A stretch of DNA of 64,000 nucleotides from assembly GCA_934532985.1 (NCBI GenBank), contig CAKTAV010000009.1:1-64000 (forward strand), written 5' to 3'. The DNA is from an uncultured Butyricicoccus sp. (GTDB lineage Bacteria; Bacillota; Clostridia; Oscillospirales; Butyricicoccaceae). Shown here piece after piece: positions 44,311 through 52,174 of the stretch. The notes beneath the pieces are model-generated. The model did not search any database and was not told the origin of the DNA. It was given only the letters and a program-made list of their open reading frames with translations. How positions within the stretch are numbered: the stretch's first letter is position 1; the number at the start of each line of letters is the position of its first letter. Made by a program: the position numbers and the translations under genes.

Positions 44311-45231
44311 ATGCTTGACTGCGTGATAATCGGCAGCGGCCCGGCGGGTCTGAGTGCGGCGATTTATGCGCGGCGCGCGATGTTGGATGCGGTTGTGGTA
44401 GAGCGCGAGCCGATGGGCGTGGGACAAATTGCGGAGAGTGAGCTGGTAGACAACTATCCGGGTGTGCCGGACTGTGCAGGATATGAGCTGGGAGAGCGGA
44501 TGCGGACACACGCCGTGTCGCTTGGCGCGGATATCCGCGAGGGCAATGTGACGCAGATTGCCCCGAATCCGGATGGATGGACGATTTTCCTGGAGCACGG
44601 GGAACAGTGGGAAAGCCGGACTGTGATTTACGCTGCCGGGGCGTCGCCGCGCCGGCTGGAGATTCCGGGAGAACAGCGGCTGTGCGGGCACGGCGTATCC
44701 TATTGTGCAGTGTGTGATGGGGCATTTTACCGCAGCCGCACTGTGGCGGTCATTGGCGGCGGAGATAGCGCGCTGAGTGAAGCGCTGCTGCTGGCAAAGA
44801 TAGCAAAAACCGTCTATCTGCTGCATCGGCGGGCACAGTTTCGCGCGAGTGCATCGCTGCAAGAGCGCGCAGCGCAATGCCAAAATCTTGTTCCGCTGAT
44901 GGAGGCGGTTCCGACGGAGATTGTGGGAGAGCGGCGCGTAGAGGGACTGCGTTATCAACAGGCTGGGGAAGAACGGCGAATTGCCGTGGATGGTGTGTTT
45001 ATCGCGATTGGCAGTGTCCCGAATACGGCGCTGGTAGATGGCCTTGCGTTACTGGATGCACGGGGCTATCTGGCGGCGGGCGAGGACGGCAGAACCACAG
45101 CGGCGGGATTGTTTGCGGCGGGCGATGTGCGGACGAGACCACTGCGGCAGGTAGTGACGGCAGCGGCAGACGGGGCGACTTGTGTCCAGTCGGCACAGGA
45201 GTGGTTGCTGAAACAGAGCCGGGAAGGTTGA
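44311..45231 (+). CDS. Thioredoxin reductase-like FAD/NAD(P)H disulfide reductase
   Basis: A 306-residue flavoprotein of the TrxB family. The FAD-binding motif is IIGSGPAGLSAAIYARRA, the redox disulfide is YCAVCDGAFY (CxxC), the NADPH-binding motif is VIGGGDSALSEALLLA, and the C-terminal FAD motif is GLFAAGDVR. The family reduces thioredoxin or a related carrier with NADPH. The CAVC active site, and not the usual CATC, is one visible deviation. GGAAGGAGG precedes the ATG at 44311. No thioredoxin gene is adjacent, so the carrier is uncertain; a ferredoxin- or glutaredoxin-linked variant is possible. Confidence 0.9.
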   Translation: MLDCVIIGSGPAGLSAAIYARRAMLDAVVVEREPMGVGQIAESELVDNYPGVPDCAGYELGERMRTHAVSLGADIREGNVTQIAPNPDGWTIFLEHGEQWESRTVIYAAGASPRRLEIPGEQRLCGHGVSYCAVCDGAFYRSRTVAVIGGGDSALSEALLLAKIAKTVYLLHRRAQFRASASLQERAAQCQNLVPLMEAVPTEIVGERRVEGLRYQQAGEERRIAVDGVFIAIGSVPNTALVDGLALLDARGYLAAGEDGRTTAAGLFAAGDVRTRPLRQVVTAAADGATCVQSAQEWLLKQSREG

Positions 45232-45501
45232 TGGAATGCAGGAAGTCTTGCGAAATAGAAGATATATGCAAGAAGTAAGATGCCTGCGATTATGCAAAAT
45301 GGTTTTATGGAAATACTGTGGAATGGTGAGTAAAGCCACAAACGATGCAGCGGGATTGTATGCACGATTGTTGCTAAAAATGGTGCGTTTTTTTGAAAAA
45401 TCGTGAAATTATAGGAGATAACAATGTAGAAAAGACAAACGGAGGGAGAGACCGGACAGGAGTTTCTCTTTTGCAGAATTGTAAAAAATTTCTCTAATTG
45501 G
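45232..45501. other. Intergenic region after the reductase gene
   Basis: AT-rich, with no gene, tRNA or clear terminator that I can see. Confidence 0.4.
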
Positions 45502-45530
45502 TTGACAGTTTCTCGGAAATTTTTTATACT
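45502..45530 (+). promoter_or_regulatory. Promoter of the 79-residue membrane protein
   Basis: TTGACA (45502-45507), 17-bp spacer, TATACT (45525-45530). Confidence 0.85.
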
Positions 45531-45581
45531 GAGTGTACTACAGACAATAATACATTGGGACGTGCAGAAATGGGGGATTTT

Positions 45582-45821
45582 ATGCATGGCAAACACAGAC
45601 TGATGTTAGGGATATGCAGCGCATTGTCAGCGCTTGGCGTGGTGCTGTGTATCTGGCGCATGATGAACTGGGAACAGACTGCGGCAGTCTGCGCTGCGGA
45701 GACAGAAGGCAGCTGGATCAGCACCGCTGTGCTCAGTACAGCGGGACTGTATGCCGCGACGATTGCTCTGCTGATCGGCACGACGGTGCTTGCGGCGCGG
45801 TGGTGGAATCATTCGGCGTGA
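45582..45821 (+). CDS. Small two-helix membrane protein, unknown function
   Basis: A 79-residue protein that I do not recognise. Helix 1 covers residues about 8-24 (MLGICSALSALGVVLCIW) and helix 2 about 52-73 (LYAATIALLIGTTVLAARW). A short Cys-containing acidic loop (CAAETEGSW) lies between. The ATG at 45582 is favoured, with GGGGGA at 45571; an in-frame ATG at 45570 would add four residues. The start must lie after the promoter at 45502-45530, which rules out the longer frame from 45498. It stands alone. Confidence 0.6.
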   Translation: MHGKHRLMLGICSALSALGVVLCIWRMMNWEQTAAVCAAETEGSWISTAVLSTAGLYAATIALLIGTTVLAARWWNHSA

Positions 45822-45869
45822 GGGCACGGTCAGTCTGGCGGAAATGTTATAAATAAGAAGCACAAAGGG

Positions 45870-45942
45870 TTCTCGCGCCGAAGGAAAAAATCCCGATTGA
45901 TTGAGGGATAACCTTTACTGCGGCGAGAGAATATGATAAAAT
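45870..45942 (+). promoter_or_regulatory. ptsH promoter preceded by an interrupted inverted repeat
   Basis: TTTACT (45914-45919), 17-bp spacer, TAAAAT (45937-45942) with extended TGA. The arms TTCTCGCGCCG (45870-45880) and CGGCGAGAGAA (45921-45931) match at 10 of 11 positions, and the second lies in the promoter spacer. An inner ATCCC/GGGAT pair lies between them. Confidence 0.55.
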
Positions 45943-46099
45943 GATAGACAGGAAAAGTATACTCTGACGGCGTGTCGAACGACATGGCGGGAGGAGGGGC
46001 TTTGCCGGCATGTTTCGCCCGCTGTGCGGCGGGAAAACAACGAACAAGAAAGATCGTGCACCGACACGGCAAAGAAAAGAATCTGAGGAGGAAAATGCT

Positions 46100-46348
46100 A
46101 TGAGCTCGTTTGAATTTACCGTAAAGGATCCGGAGGGTATCCACGCACGTCCGGCAGGCGTTGTCACCAAGGCGGCGAAAAGTCTTGGCGGCGGCATCAT
46201 GATCACCAAGGGTGACAAGACGGTTGATGCGCAGAAGATGTTTGGCCTGATGGGTCTGGGTGTAAAGTCCGGTGAGACCATCACGGTATCCAGTGAAAAC
46301 GAAGAAGCGCTGGCAGAGTTCAAGAAGGTTCTGGAAGAAAATCTCTGA
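46100..46348 (+). CDS. ptsH: PTS phosphocarrier protein HPr, without the regulatory Ser46
   Basis: An 82-residue phosphocarrier. The active His15 lies in GIHARPAG, where enzyme I transfers phosphate from PEP. In Firmicutes HPr the second site, Ser46 in KSIMG, is phosphorylated by HPr kinase and drives CcpA-dependent catabolite repression. Here the aligned residues are QKMFG, with Lys46, so this control point is missing. GAGGAGG precedes the ATG at 46100. ptsI follows after 168 bp. It is either the sole general HPr of this lineage or a specialised copy; no sugar-specific enzyme II is next to it. Confidence 0.93.
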   Translation: MSSFEFTVKDPEGIHARPAGVVTKAAKSLGGGIMITKGDKTVDAQKMFGLMGLGVKSGETITVSSENEEALAEFKKVLEENL

Positions 46349-46408
46349 TTACCAGGCATAGAACAGAAATGTGATTCCGGCCGGCGTTCCGGCTGCGGAA
46401 AGAAGTGA

Positions 46409-46442
46409 CCCCGCCGGTGGCCGTTTCGGGCTACTGTGCGGG
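46409..46442 (+). promoter_or_regulatory. Intercistronic hairpin between ptsH and ptsI
   Basis: CCCCGC / GCGGGG arms with an inner GGCC/GGGCT pairing in the 168-nt gap. There is no T-run, so processing or attenuation is possible, not certain. Confidence 0.35.
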
Positions 46443-46516
46443 GAATCGCCGTTGCAAGGAGAGGCAGCGTACCGCAGAAGTCGAACGGAAAATACCTTGG
46501 AAAAGGAGAAATGAAT

Positions 46517-48172
46517 ATGGTTTTACTGGAAGGTAAAGGAGTATCCAAGGGCGTAGCCGAAGGCCCGCTGTATTTTTACCAGCGCGGCGGCAAGGAAATT
46601 GTCCGCACGCAGGTGGAGGATACCGAGGCAGAGGCCGCCCGTTTTGAGCAGGCACGGCAGACTGCGATGACCCAGCTTCAGGAGCTGTATGACAAGGCGG
46701 TCGAAGAGGTCGGCGAAGAGGGCGCCGCTCTATTTGAGGCGCATCAGATGATGCTGGACGACATGGATTATGTCGAAGGCATTCAGGACGCGATTGGCAG
46801 CGGCTTGAACGCCGAGGCGGCGGTATCCGATGTGGCGGCGCAGTTTGCTGAAATGCTGGCGGCGATGGACGACGCCTACATGCAGGCGCGCGCCGCGGAT
46901 GTTCGCGATATTTCCGATCGTGTGATCCGTATTTTGCAGGGGGTCGCGGTCGGCGGCATTGATTCGGATGTTCCGGTTGTGCTGGCGTCGGATGATCTCG
47001 CACCGTCGGAGACCGTACAGCTGGACAAGTCCAAGATTTTGGGCTTTGTGACGGCGGGCGGCTCGGGCAACAGCCACACGGCCATTCTGGCCCGTACGAT
47101 GGGCATTCCGGCGATTATCGGTGTCGGCGAAGCGCTTCAGGAATCGGATGGCGGCAAAAATGTGATTATCGACGGTGAAACCGGCGAAGTCGCGATTGAG
47201 CCGGACGACGTCACAGCGGATCGTCTGCGAAAGAAGCAGGCCAAGGAAAAGGCGCTCAAGGAGATGCTGGAGCAGCTCAAGGGACAGGAAAACGTCACAC
47301 TGGATGGACGGCGTATTATGGTATACTGCAATATCGGTTCGCTGGATGATGTGGAGGTTGTGCTGCAAAACGACGGCGGAGGCATCGGCCTGTTCCGCTC
47401 GGAGTTTCTGTATCTGCAAAACACCGACTATCCGACGGAGGAGCAGCAGTTCCAGGCGTATAAGACGGTTGCGGAGCGACTGGGCGGCAAGCGCGTTATT
47501 ATCCGCACGCTGGATATTGGCGCGGACAAGCAGGCGGATTATTTTCATTTGGACAAGGAAGAAAATCCGGCGATGGGTCTGCGTGCGATTCGCATCTGTC
47601 TGTCCCGACCGGAGGTCTTTAAGACTCAGCTGCGCGCACTGTATCGTGCGTCGGCATATGGTAAGATTGCCATTATGTTTCCGATGATTACCTCGGTATG
47701 GGAGGTACAGGAGATCAAGCGCATCTGTGAAGCCGTCAAGGCAGAGCTGCGCGCTGAGGGCACCGCGTTTGACGAGCAGCTGGAGCTGGGCATTATGATT
47801 GAGACCCCGGCGGCTGTTATGATGAGCGCGGAGCTGGCGAAGGAGGTTGACTTCTTTTCGGTTGGCACGAATGACCTGACTCAGTATACACTGGCAATTG
47901 ACCGTCAGGGCAATAACCTCGACCGCTTCTATGACGCCCATCATCCGGCCGTACTGCGTATGATCCGCATGGCGGCGGACAACGCGCACAAGGCGGGTAT
48001 CTGGATTGGCATCTGCGGTGAGCTGGGTGCGGATACGTCGCTGACGGAGACCTTCCTTGCGATGGGCATTGACGAGCTGAGCGTTTCGCCGGCATCCGTA
48101 CTGCCGCTGCGCAGCGTGATTCGTTCGCTGGACAGCAGTAAAAATCGGGATGAAATCCTGAAAAAATTGTAA
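46517..48172 (+). CDS. ptsI: Phosphoenolpyruvate-protein phosphotransferase (PTS enzyme I)
   Basis: Takes phosphate from PEP and gives it to HPr, 552 residues. It starts at ATG 46517 with AGGAG 8 bases upstream; an ATG at 46511 is too close. The phosphohistidine is His187 in GGSGNSHTAILART. The PEP-binding barrel carries GGIGLFRSEFLY and FSVGTNDLTQYTLAIDR, and the catalytic cysteine region is IGICGELGAD. It forms the general PTS pair with ptsH. It ends before a GGGTCTGTTGC-type terminator and a repeat copy. Confidence 0.96.
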   Translation: MVLLEGKGVSKGVAEGPLYFYQRGGKEIVRTQVEDTEAEAARFEQARQTAMTQLQELYDKAVEEVGEEGAALFEAHQMMLDDMDYVEGIQDAIGSGLNAEAAVSDVAAQFAEMLAAMDDAYMQARAADVRDISDRVIRILQGVAVGGIDSDVPVVLASDDLAPSETVQLDKSKILGFVTAGGSGNSHTAILARTMGIPAIIGVGEALQESDGGKNVIIDGETGEVAIEPDDVTADRLRKKQAKEKALKEMLEQLKGQENVTLDGRRIMVYCNIGSLDDVEVVLQNDGGGIGLFRSEFLYLQNTDYPTEEQQFQAYKTVAERLGGKRVIIRTLDIGADKQADYFHLDKEENPAMGLRAIRICLSRPEVFKTQLRALYRASAYGKIAIMFPMITSVWEVQEIKRICEAVKAELRAEGTAFDEQLELGIMIETPAAVMMSAELAKEVDFFSVGTNDLTQYTLAIDRQGNNLDRFYDAHHPAVLRMIRMAADNAHKAGIWIGICGELGADTSLTETFLAMGIDELSVSPASVLPLRSVIRSLDSSKNRDEILKKL

Positions 48173-48234
48173 TACTAAAGGTACAGGCCGCGCAAAGGGC
48201 GCGATCTGGAAACCAATCCTTTTCTAAACAAGAA

Positions 48235-48264
48235 GGGTCTGTTGCATGTTGTTTGCAACAGACC
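48235..48264 (+). terminator. Terminator after ptsI, GGGTCTGTTGC type
   Basis: Stem GGGTCTGTTGCA / TGCAACAGACCC with a 6-base loop and a weak TGTATATTTTT tail. Confidence 0.75.
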
Positions 48265-48269
48265 CTGTA

Positions 48270-48721
48270 TATTTTTCGCTCTATTTGCTTGTTCGTTTTA
48301 GTATTGATATTAGTGAGAGAAGTCTATTTTCTTTTGCTGCCAAAAGAAAACAGACAAAAAGAAAACCAGCAGGGAACGGCCGCGTTCCCTGCACCTTTCC
48401 GAGCTGCCTGTAGGGAAAGCTGGTCTATTATCTTGCAACCGCTACATAAGGGAAAATGTTAATAGATGGCTTAGCGTACCGTCCCTAGCAAATCTGGCCG
48501 TTCGCTTCGCTCACTCAAAAGATTTGCAGAGGGTAGTGAAACTCACCACAGTGGGTAAGACCTGAGCTTTTACCTGTCTATTCTCAGAGTACAATTACGC
48601 TCCAAAGGCGCCCCTTGATGCAAGGGGAGCCGGATTTGCGTAGCAAATTCTGAGGGGATTAAAACCTACGATTGTATCTTATTTTCCGTCTATTATTGCC
48701 CAATTCTCAACGCTTTCCCTA
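48270..48721. repeat. Dispersed hairpin repeat, copy E
   Basis: After the word GCTCTATTTGCTTG comes a hairpin GCAGGGAACG / CGTTCCCTGC (48368-48391). Then follow GCTTAGCGTACCGTCCC, AAATCT/AGATTT stems around 48490-48525, CTGTCTATTCTCAGAGTAC, CCCCTTGATGCAAGGGGAGCC, GCGTAGCAAATTCTGAGGGGATTAAAA and the end word TCTTATTTTCCGTCTATTA. A 69-codon frame at 48253-48462 spans the first hairpin and is not considered a gene. The LacI gene stop is at the far end. Confidence 0.75.
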
Positions 48722-49732
48722 TTACAACAGCACCTCTCGCGTGATAATGCTGGTATCCACATAGCGAATGGTGCGCCGGATGGGACGATGATACAGCAGC
48801 ATCTGTGCCAGTACGATAAGTGCCTCGTAAATCTGACCGGGGAAGTCCTGCTCAATGACAAAATCAATGCGTCCGTTTTTCAGCTCGCGGCGGGCAATGG
48901 GGGTGAGGTCGTTGGTAATCAGCGTCAGTGGCGCGGTCCAGTGCTGGAGCGCCTTGATACAGCCCTTGACGCTTTCGCCAGCCATAAAGATGCCACGGAG
49001 ATCCGGATGATGCTCCAGACAGTCACGCACGAGCGAATAGGTCATCTGCTCGTCTTCCATAGACTCGACCAGCGTATAGGAGCTGTCAGGATACCCCAGC
49101 TCACGCATGCGCTGAATATAGCCGTCAATGCGGCGGCGGTGGGAATAAAACTCCAGATTTCCGCCGACAATCAGGACGTGCTCCTTGGGAGAAACACTGC
49201 GCGCCATCAGTCCGGCGGCAATCCGTCCAGATTTAATGAGATCCTGCCCGACGTGAAAGACACGCTGAGACTGTACTAGATCGGAATTATAGGTGACGAC
49301 TTTGATGCCGCGCTGAGTCAAACTGTCGATTTCCGCGTGAATAAGGTAATTGTCCGACGCGTTGAGCGCCAAGCCCTGTATATTTTGCCCTGCCAGCTCT
49401 TCGCAGACGCGAATGTATTCTTCGTCGGTTCGGCTGTGCATCTGGCGAATGAGCAGACTGATTTCGTGCGGGCGAATGAGCTTTTGCGCACGTTGAATTC
49501 CTTCCATCGTCTGACGGGTAAAGTAATCGTCATGCCAAAAGGGGACGATTATGCCGATGCGAATGGGGGCAGAAGATAACTCCGTTGTGGTACGGTAACC
49601 GGTTTCTTCAATGATTTTTTGCACACGTGCCCGCACTTTAGGGTTGACATTGGGCTGGTTGTTGAGCACGCGACTCACGGTTCCGCGGGAGACTCCGGCC
49701 ATCTCGGCGATGGATCGAACGGTTGGCTTCAT
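48722..49732 (-). CDS. LacI family transcriptional regulator
   Basis: A 336-residue repressor. The DNA-binding headpiece is VRSIAEMAGVSRGTVSRVLN with the hinge RVQKIIEETGY, and the periplasmic-binding-like effector domain begins RIGIIVPFWHDDYF. The effector is probably a sugar, and segments such as VFHVGQDLIKSGRIAAGLMA are typical. AAGGAGAGG precedes the ATG at 49732. It is transcribed alone, leftward, ending in a repeat region. The divergent neighbour is the orphan transcript at 49.93 kb and not a sugar operon, which is unusual for this family. Confidence 0.92.
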   Translation of the reverse strand: MKPTVRSIAEMAGVSRGTVSRVLNNQPNVNPKVRARVQKIIEETGYRTTTELSSAPIRIGIIVPFWHDDYFTRQTMEGIQRAQKLIRPHEISLLIRQMHSRTDEEYIRVCEELAGQNIQGLALNASDNYLIHAEIDSLTQRGIKVVTYNSDLVQSQRVFHVGQDLIKSGRIAAGLMARSVSPKEHVLIVGGNLEFYSHRRRIDGYIQRMRELGYPDSSYTLVESMEDEQMTYSLVRDCLEHHPDLRGIFMAGESVKGCIKALQHWTAPLTLITNDLTPIARRELKNGRIDFVIEQDFPGQIYEALIVLAQMLLYHRPIRRTIRYVDTSIITREVLL

Positions 49733-49770
49733 AGCGTAACCTCTCCTTTTCGTATCGGGATGATACCATC

Positions 49771-49799
49771 AGTATAGCACAGGCAAAACCGGTTGTCAC
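49771..49799 (-). promoter_or_regulatory. lacI-type gene promoter with AACCGGTT operator
   Basis: Minus strand GTGACA (49794-49799), 17-bp spacer, TATACT (49771-49776) with extended TGC. The palindrome AACCGGTT (49787-49794), centred on CG as in LacI-family operators, lies in the spacer and suggests autoregulation. Confidence 0.65.
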
Positions 49800-49899
49800 A
49801 TGTCACATCTTTTTTTGGTGAAAAAATGGAGAAATGCTGTGCGCTCTGTCAAAAAACGTACGATGCAATTGAGCAAGTGAACGAACTTTTTTGCAGAAG

Positions 49900-49928
49900 T
49901 TGACAGAAAAAATGGAAGGATTTATAAT
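49900..49928 (+). promoter_or_regulatory. Strong promoter of the orphan transcription unit
   Basis: TTGACA (49900-49905), 17-bp spacer, TATAAT (49923-49928): full consensus. Confidence 0.88.
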
Positions 49929-50045
49929 ATATACACAATCTGAAACAGAGTTCACGGAAAAATGCGAACGGAACAAAGGGATATCAACAGAAGAGAAAAT
50001 GGAGAAATCATACGCAGTGCAGCGTGGTTTAGGAGAGATGACACG

Positions 50046-50162
50046 ATGCACAACGCAGTGTATGATCCGAACGCAGCAGGGTGTATGTCTGTTGGATTGT
50101 TCCACAGAAAAAAGCAAACTGACAGGACGGAATACAGTGCAGCTTTAGTAGGAGAGAGATGA
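50046..50162 (+). CDS. Candidate 38-residue protein in the orphan transcript
   Basis: A small frame (MHNAVYDPNAAGCMSVGLFH and on to GER) with AGGAGAG 8 bases before its ATG, inside the transcription unit 49935-50252. Its TGA overlaps the ATG of a following frame at 50159, which also has GGAGAG in front and could be translationally coupled. The peptide is basic in the second half, has no membrane segment, and I do not recognise it. Short length and lack of homologues in memory keep this tentative. Confidence 0.3.
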   Translation: MHNAVYDPNAAGCMSVGLFHRKKQTDRTEYSAALVGER

Positions 50163-50212
50163 GCTGCAAGACTGTTCCTTTCGTCGAGGGCGAGCGAGAA
50201 TTGTGGAGTTTC

Positions 50213-50252
50213 AAAAAAGAGCTTGATGCAGGACACATCAAGCTCTTTTTTG
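50213..50252 (+). terminator. Terminator of the orphan transcript
   Basis: AAAAAAGAGCTTGATG / CATCAAGCTCTTTTTT, a long stem with T6, able to work in both directions. Confidence 0.92.
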
Positions 50253-50299
50253 TGTGGATATATACGGTGAAAAATCTAGGAACGAAGTGTACAATGGGA

Positions 50300-50589
50300 T
50301 ATATGAGTTCGTTCAGATCCCCTCAGCCGCCTCCGGCGTCAGCTCCCCCCCCCTTGTTCTGCAAGGGGAGCCAAACGTAATTGCTGCTTTAAGCGCTGAA
50401 GAGTAAAAGTTTATTCCAAAGGCGTCCTTTGATGCAATGGGCTGCGCCATGCCAGTGGCATGTGAGCGTAGCGAAAGCAGGACTGTGGGCGCACAGCGAT
50501 GACGGAAGGGATTAAAACGTACAATCATATGCTATTTTCCGCCTGTCCTCCAAGAAATCCCGCCGTTTTTCAAATTCCAAACCAGTGCT
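50300..50589. repeat. Dispersed hairpin repeat, copy F
   Basis: It contains CAGATCCCCTCAGCC, AGCTCCCCCCCCCTTG / CAAGGGGAGCC arms, TCCAAAGGCGTCCTTTGATGC, GAGCGTAGCGAAAGCAGGA, GGGATTAAAACGTACAATC, GCTATTTTCCGCCTGTC and the end word CCGTTTTTCAAATTCCAAAC. The last also occurs at 33860. It abuts the stop of spoVAE, so it forms the 3' untranslated region of that leftward operon. Confidence 0.75.
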
Positions 50590-50946
50590 TTAACTCTTGT
50601 CCTCCGGAGAAAAAATCACAGCCGCGAGCAGGCCAAACAGCACCGCTGCAGTAATTCCTCCGGCGGCGGCCTTTGCTCCACCGACAAACGCACCCAAAAC
50701 GCCGTCCGCCGCGACGGCGTTTTTTACGCCCTCGGCGAGCGTATAGCCAAAGCCGAGCAGCGGCACGCTTGCGCCGGCTCCCGCCCAGTCCACCAGCGGA
50801 CCATACAGTCCAATTGCTGTCAAAATGACGCCCAGCACGACATAGCCGGTCAAAATGCGCGCCGGTGTCAATTTGGTTTTATCAATTAAAATTTGGCTGA
50901 GTGCGCAGATGATGCCGCCAATTAAAAATGCTTTGAGGTAGTCCAT
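50590..50946 (-). CDS. spoVAE: Stage V sporulation protein AE (SpoVAEb type)
   Basis: A 118-residue membrane protein of the SpoVAE family, part of the channel that moves dipicolinic acid into the forespore and out during germination. It has four hydrophobic segments: FLIGGIICALSQILID, ILTGYVVLGVILTAIGLY, the Gly-rich AGAGASVPLLGFGYTLAEG, and ITAAVLFGLLAAVIFSP. It resembles SpoVAC in the GAGxxxPxxGF segment, as the two are paralogous. It starts 3 bp after the spoVAD stop, so the two are translationally linked. Expression should be forespore-specific; I did not find a convincing sigma-G promoter. Confidence 0.93.
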   Translation of the reverse strand: MDYLKAFLIGGIICALSQILIDKTKLTPARILTGYVVLGVILTAIGLYGPLVDWAGAGASVPLLGFGYTLAEGVKNAVAADGVLGAFVGGAKAAAGGITAAVLFGLLAAVIFSPEDKS

Positions 50947-50949
50947 CGC

Positions 50950-51987
50950 TTACGCTTCCTTTCCCGCTTGCAGCACCACCGCGTGACAAATGGCGGGGAT
51001 ACTCTCGCCCTGCTGCACGGTCATCGGGCTCATCAGTGCGCCGGTTCCGGCGAAAATGATACGCCGCAGGCGACCCTCTCGCAGCTCATCCAGCAGGGTT
51101 CCACACAGCGCCGCCGTGCTGCATCCACAGCCGGACGCGCCCGCGTGGGCATCCTGCGTTGCGTCGTACAGCATGACGCCGCAGTCCGTGTGTACGCCGG
51201 AGAGCTCCAAACCGTCCCTCTGCGCCAGCTGGTGCAGCAGACTGCTGCCGATGCGTCCGAGATCACCGGTGAAAATGCCGTCGTAATCGTCCGGATGTGT
51301 CCCCGTGTCGCGCAGAAGTGTGAGAATTGTTTCATACGCCGCTGGAGCCATGGCGGCGCCCATATTATTCGCGTCGGTTATACCCAAATCCTGCACTGTG
51401 CCAAAATGCACATGCGTGATGCACACGGGATGCGGCTCCTGCGGGCGCACCGGCCCGAGGATACAGGCACCCGCCGCCGTTGCGGTCCACTGTGCGGTTG
51501 GGGTGCGCTGCCCGCCGTAGGCCAGCGGATAGCGATATTGCCGTTCTGCTGTGCAAAAATGCGAGGAGGCGCAGGCGCAGACAGTCTGTACAAAGCCACC
51601 GTCGACCATGCATGCGGCGAGACCAAGGCTTTCCGCCATGGTGGAGCAGGCGCCGTACAGTCCAGCAAACGGAATGCCCACGCCGCGGGCGGTATAGCCG
51701 GACGCCACGCACTGTCCCAGCAGATCGCCGCTCAGCAGCAGGTCGATTTGCTCCTCCGACATCTTGCATTTGTTCGCCGCCGTGCTGATGGCGTATTTTT
51801 GAAAGTGCATTTCTGCCTGTTCCCATGTCTCTTCGCCGCACATCGTGTCGGTAAATATGTGGTCAAACTGTCGTCCGAGCGGACCTTCGCCCTCTTTTTT
51901 GCCGACAGCCGCCGCCCAGGAATAGATTTCCGGCGGGTTTTCCGGCACGAGCGTCGCCGTGCCGCATCGCTTGCATTTCATATCCAT
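50950..51987 (-). CDS. spoVAD: Stage V sporulation protein AD
   Basis: A 345-residue thiolase-fold protein that binds dipicolinic acid and is needed for its uptake into spores. Conserved stretches are GEGPLGRQFDHIFTD, GLYGACSTMAESLGLAACM, SSHFCTAERQYRYPL, QRTPTAQWT, NMGAAMAPAA, TGDLGRIGSSLL and AGASGCGCS. The first 12 residues carry CKRCG, in place of the usual short basic start, a small oddity. AAGGAGGAGG precedes the ATG at 51987. A MATE transporter gene lies between this gene and spoVAC, where most genomes have spoVAC-D-E contiguous. Confidence 0.96.
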   Translation of the reverse strand: MDMKCKRCGTATLVPENPPEIYSWAAAVGKKEGEGPLGRQFDHIFTDTMCGEETWEQAEMHFQKYAISTAANKCKMSEEQIDLLLSGDLLGQCVASGYTARGVGIPFAGLYGACSTMAESLGLAACMVDGGFVQTVCACASSHFCTAERQYRYPLAYGGQRTPTAQWTATAAGACILGPVRPQEPHPVCITHVHFGTVQDLGITDANNMGAAMAPAAYETILTLLRDTGTHPDDYDGIFTGDLGRIGSSLLHQLAQRDGLELSGVHTDCGVMLYDATQDAHAGASGCGCSTAALCGTLLDELREGRLRRIIFAGTGALMSPMTVQQGESIPAICHAVVLQAGKEA

Positions 51988-52174
51988 CCTCCTCCTTTGT
52001 GCTGCCGTAGTATTCCTCTGTTGAGCGTGGAGTATACATGGATGTCAGAGAACGGAAATGTTACGTCTGTTTAAGCGGAATGGGGGTGAAGATAATAATA
52101 CAATTGTCATCACGACACCGGATTGCTGTGTAATGAATTCTGGCTGACGGTTCTCATCATTGCTGCGGCGCTGC

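Larger units (their letters stand above)
49935..50252 (+). ncRNA. Orphan transcript, candidate small RNA or small-protein mRNA
   Basis: About 318 nt between a consensus promoter and a strong terminator, with no recognisable protein. It is divergent from the LacI regulator gene. I compared it by eye with T-box, 6S, SRP and glmS-type landmarks and saw none. It contains two short frames with ribosome binding sites: 50046-50162, and one beginning at 50159 that runs into the terminator. Whether it is an RNA regulator or encodes small peptides cannot be decided from sequence. Confidence 0.5.

Noticed and set aside
48253..48462. 69-codon frame with a hydrophobic start and basic end
   Set aside because: Starts inside the terminator stem of ptsI and runs through a repeat hairpin. 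Similar frames arise from the repeat itself.
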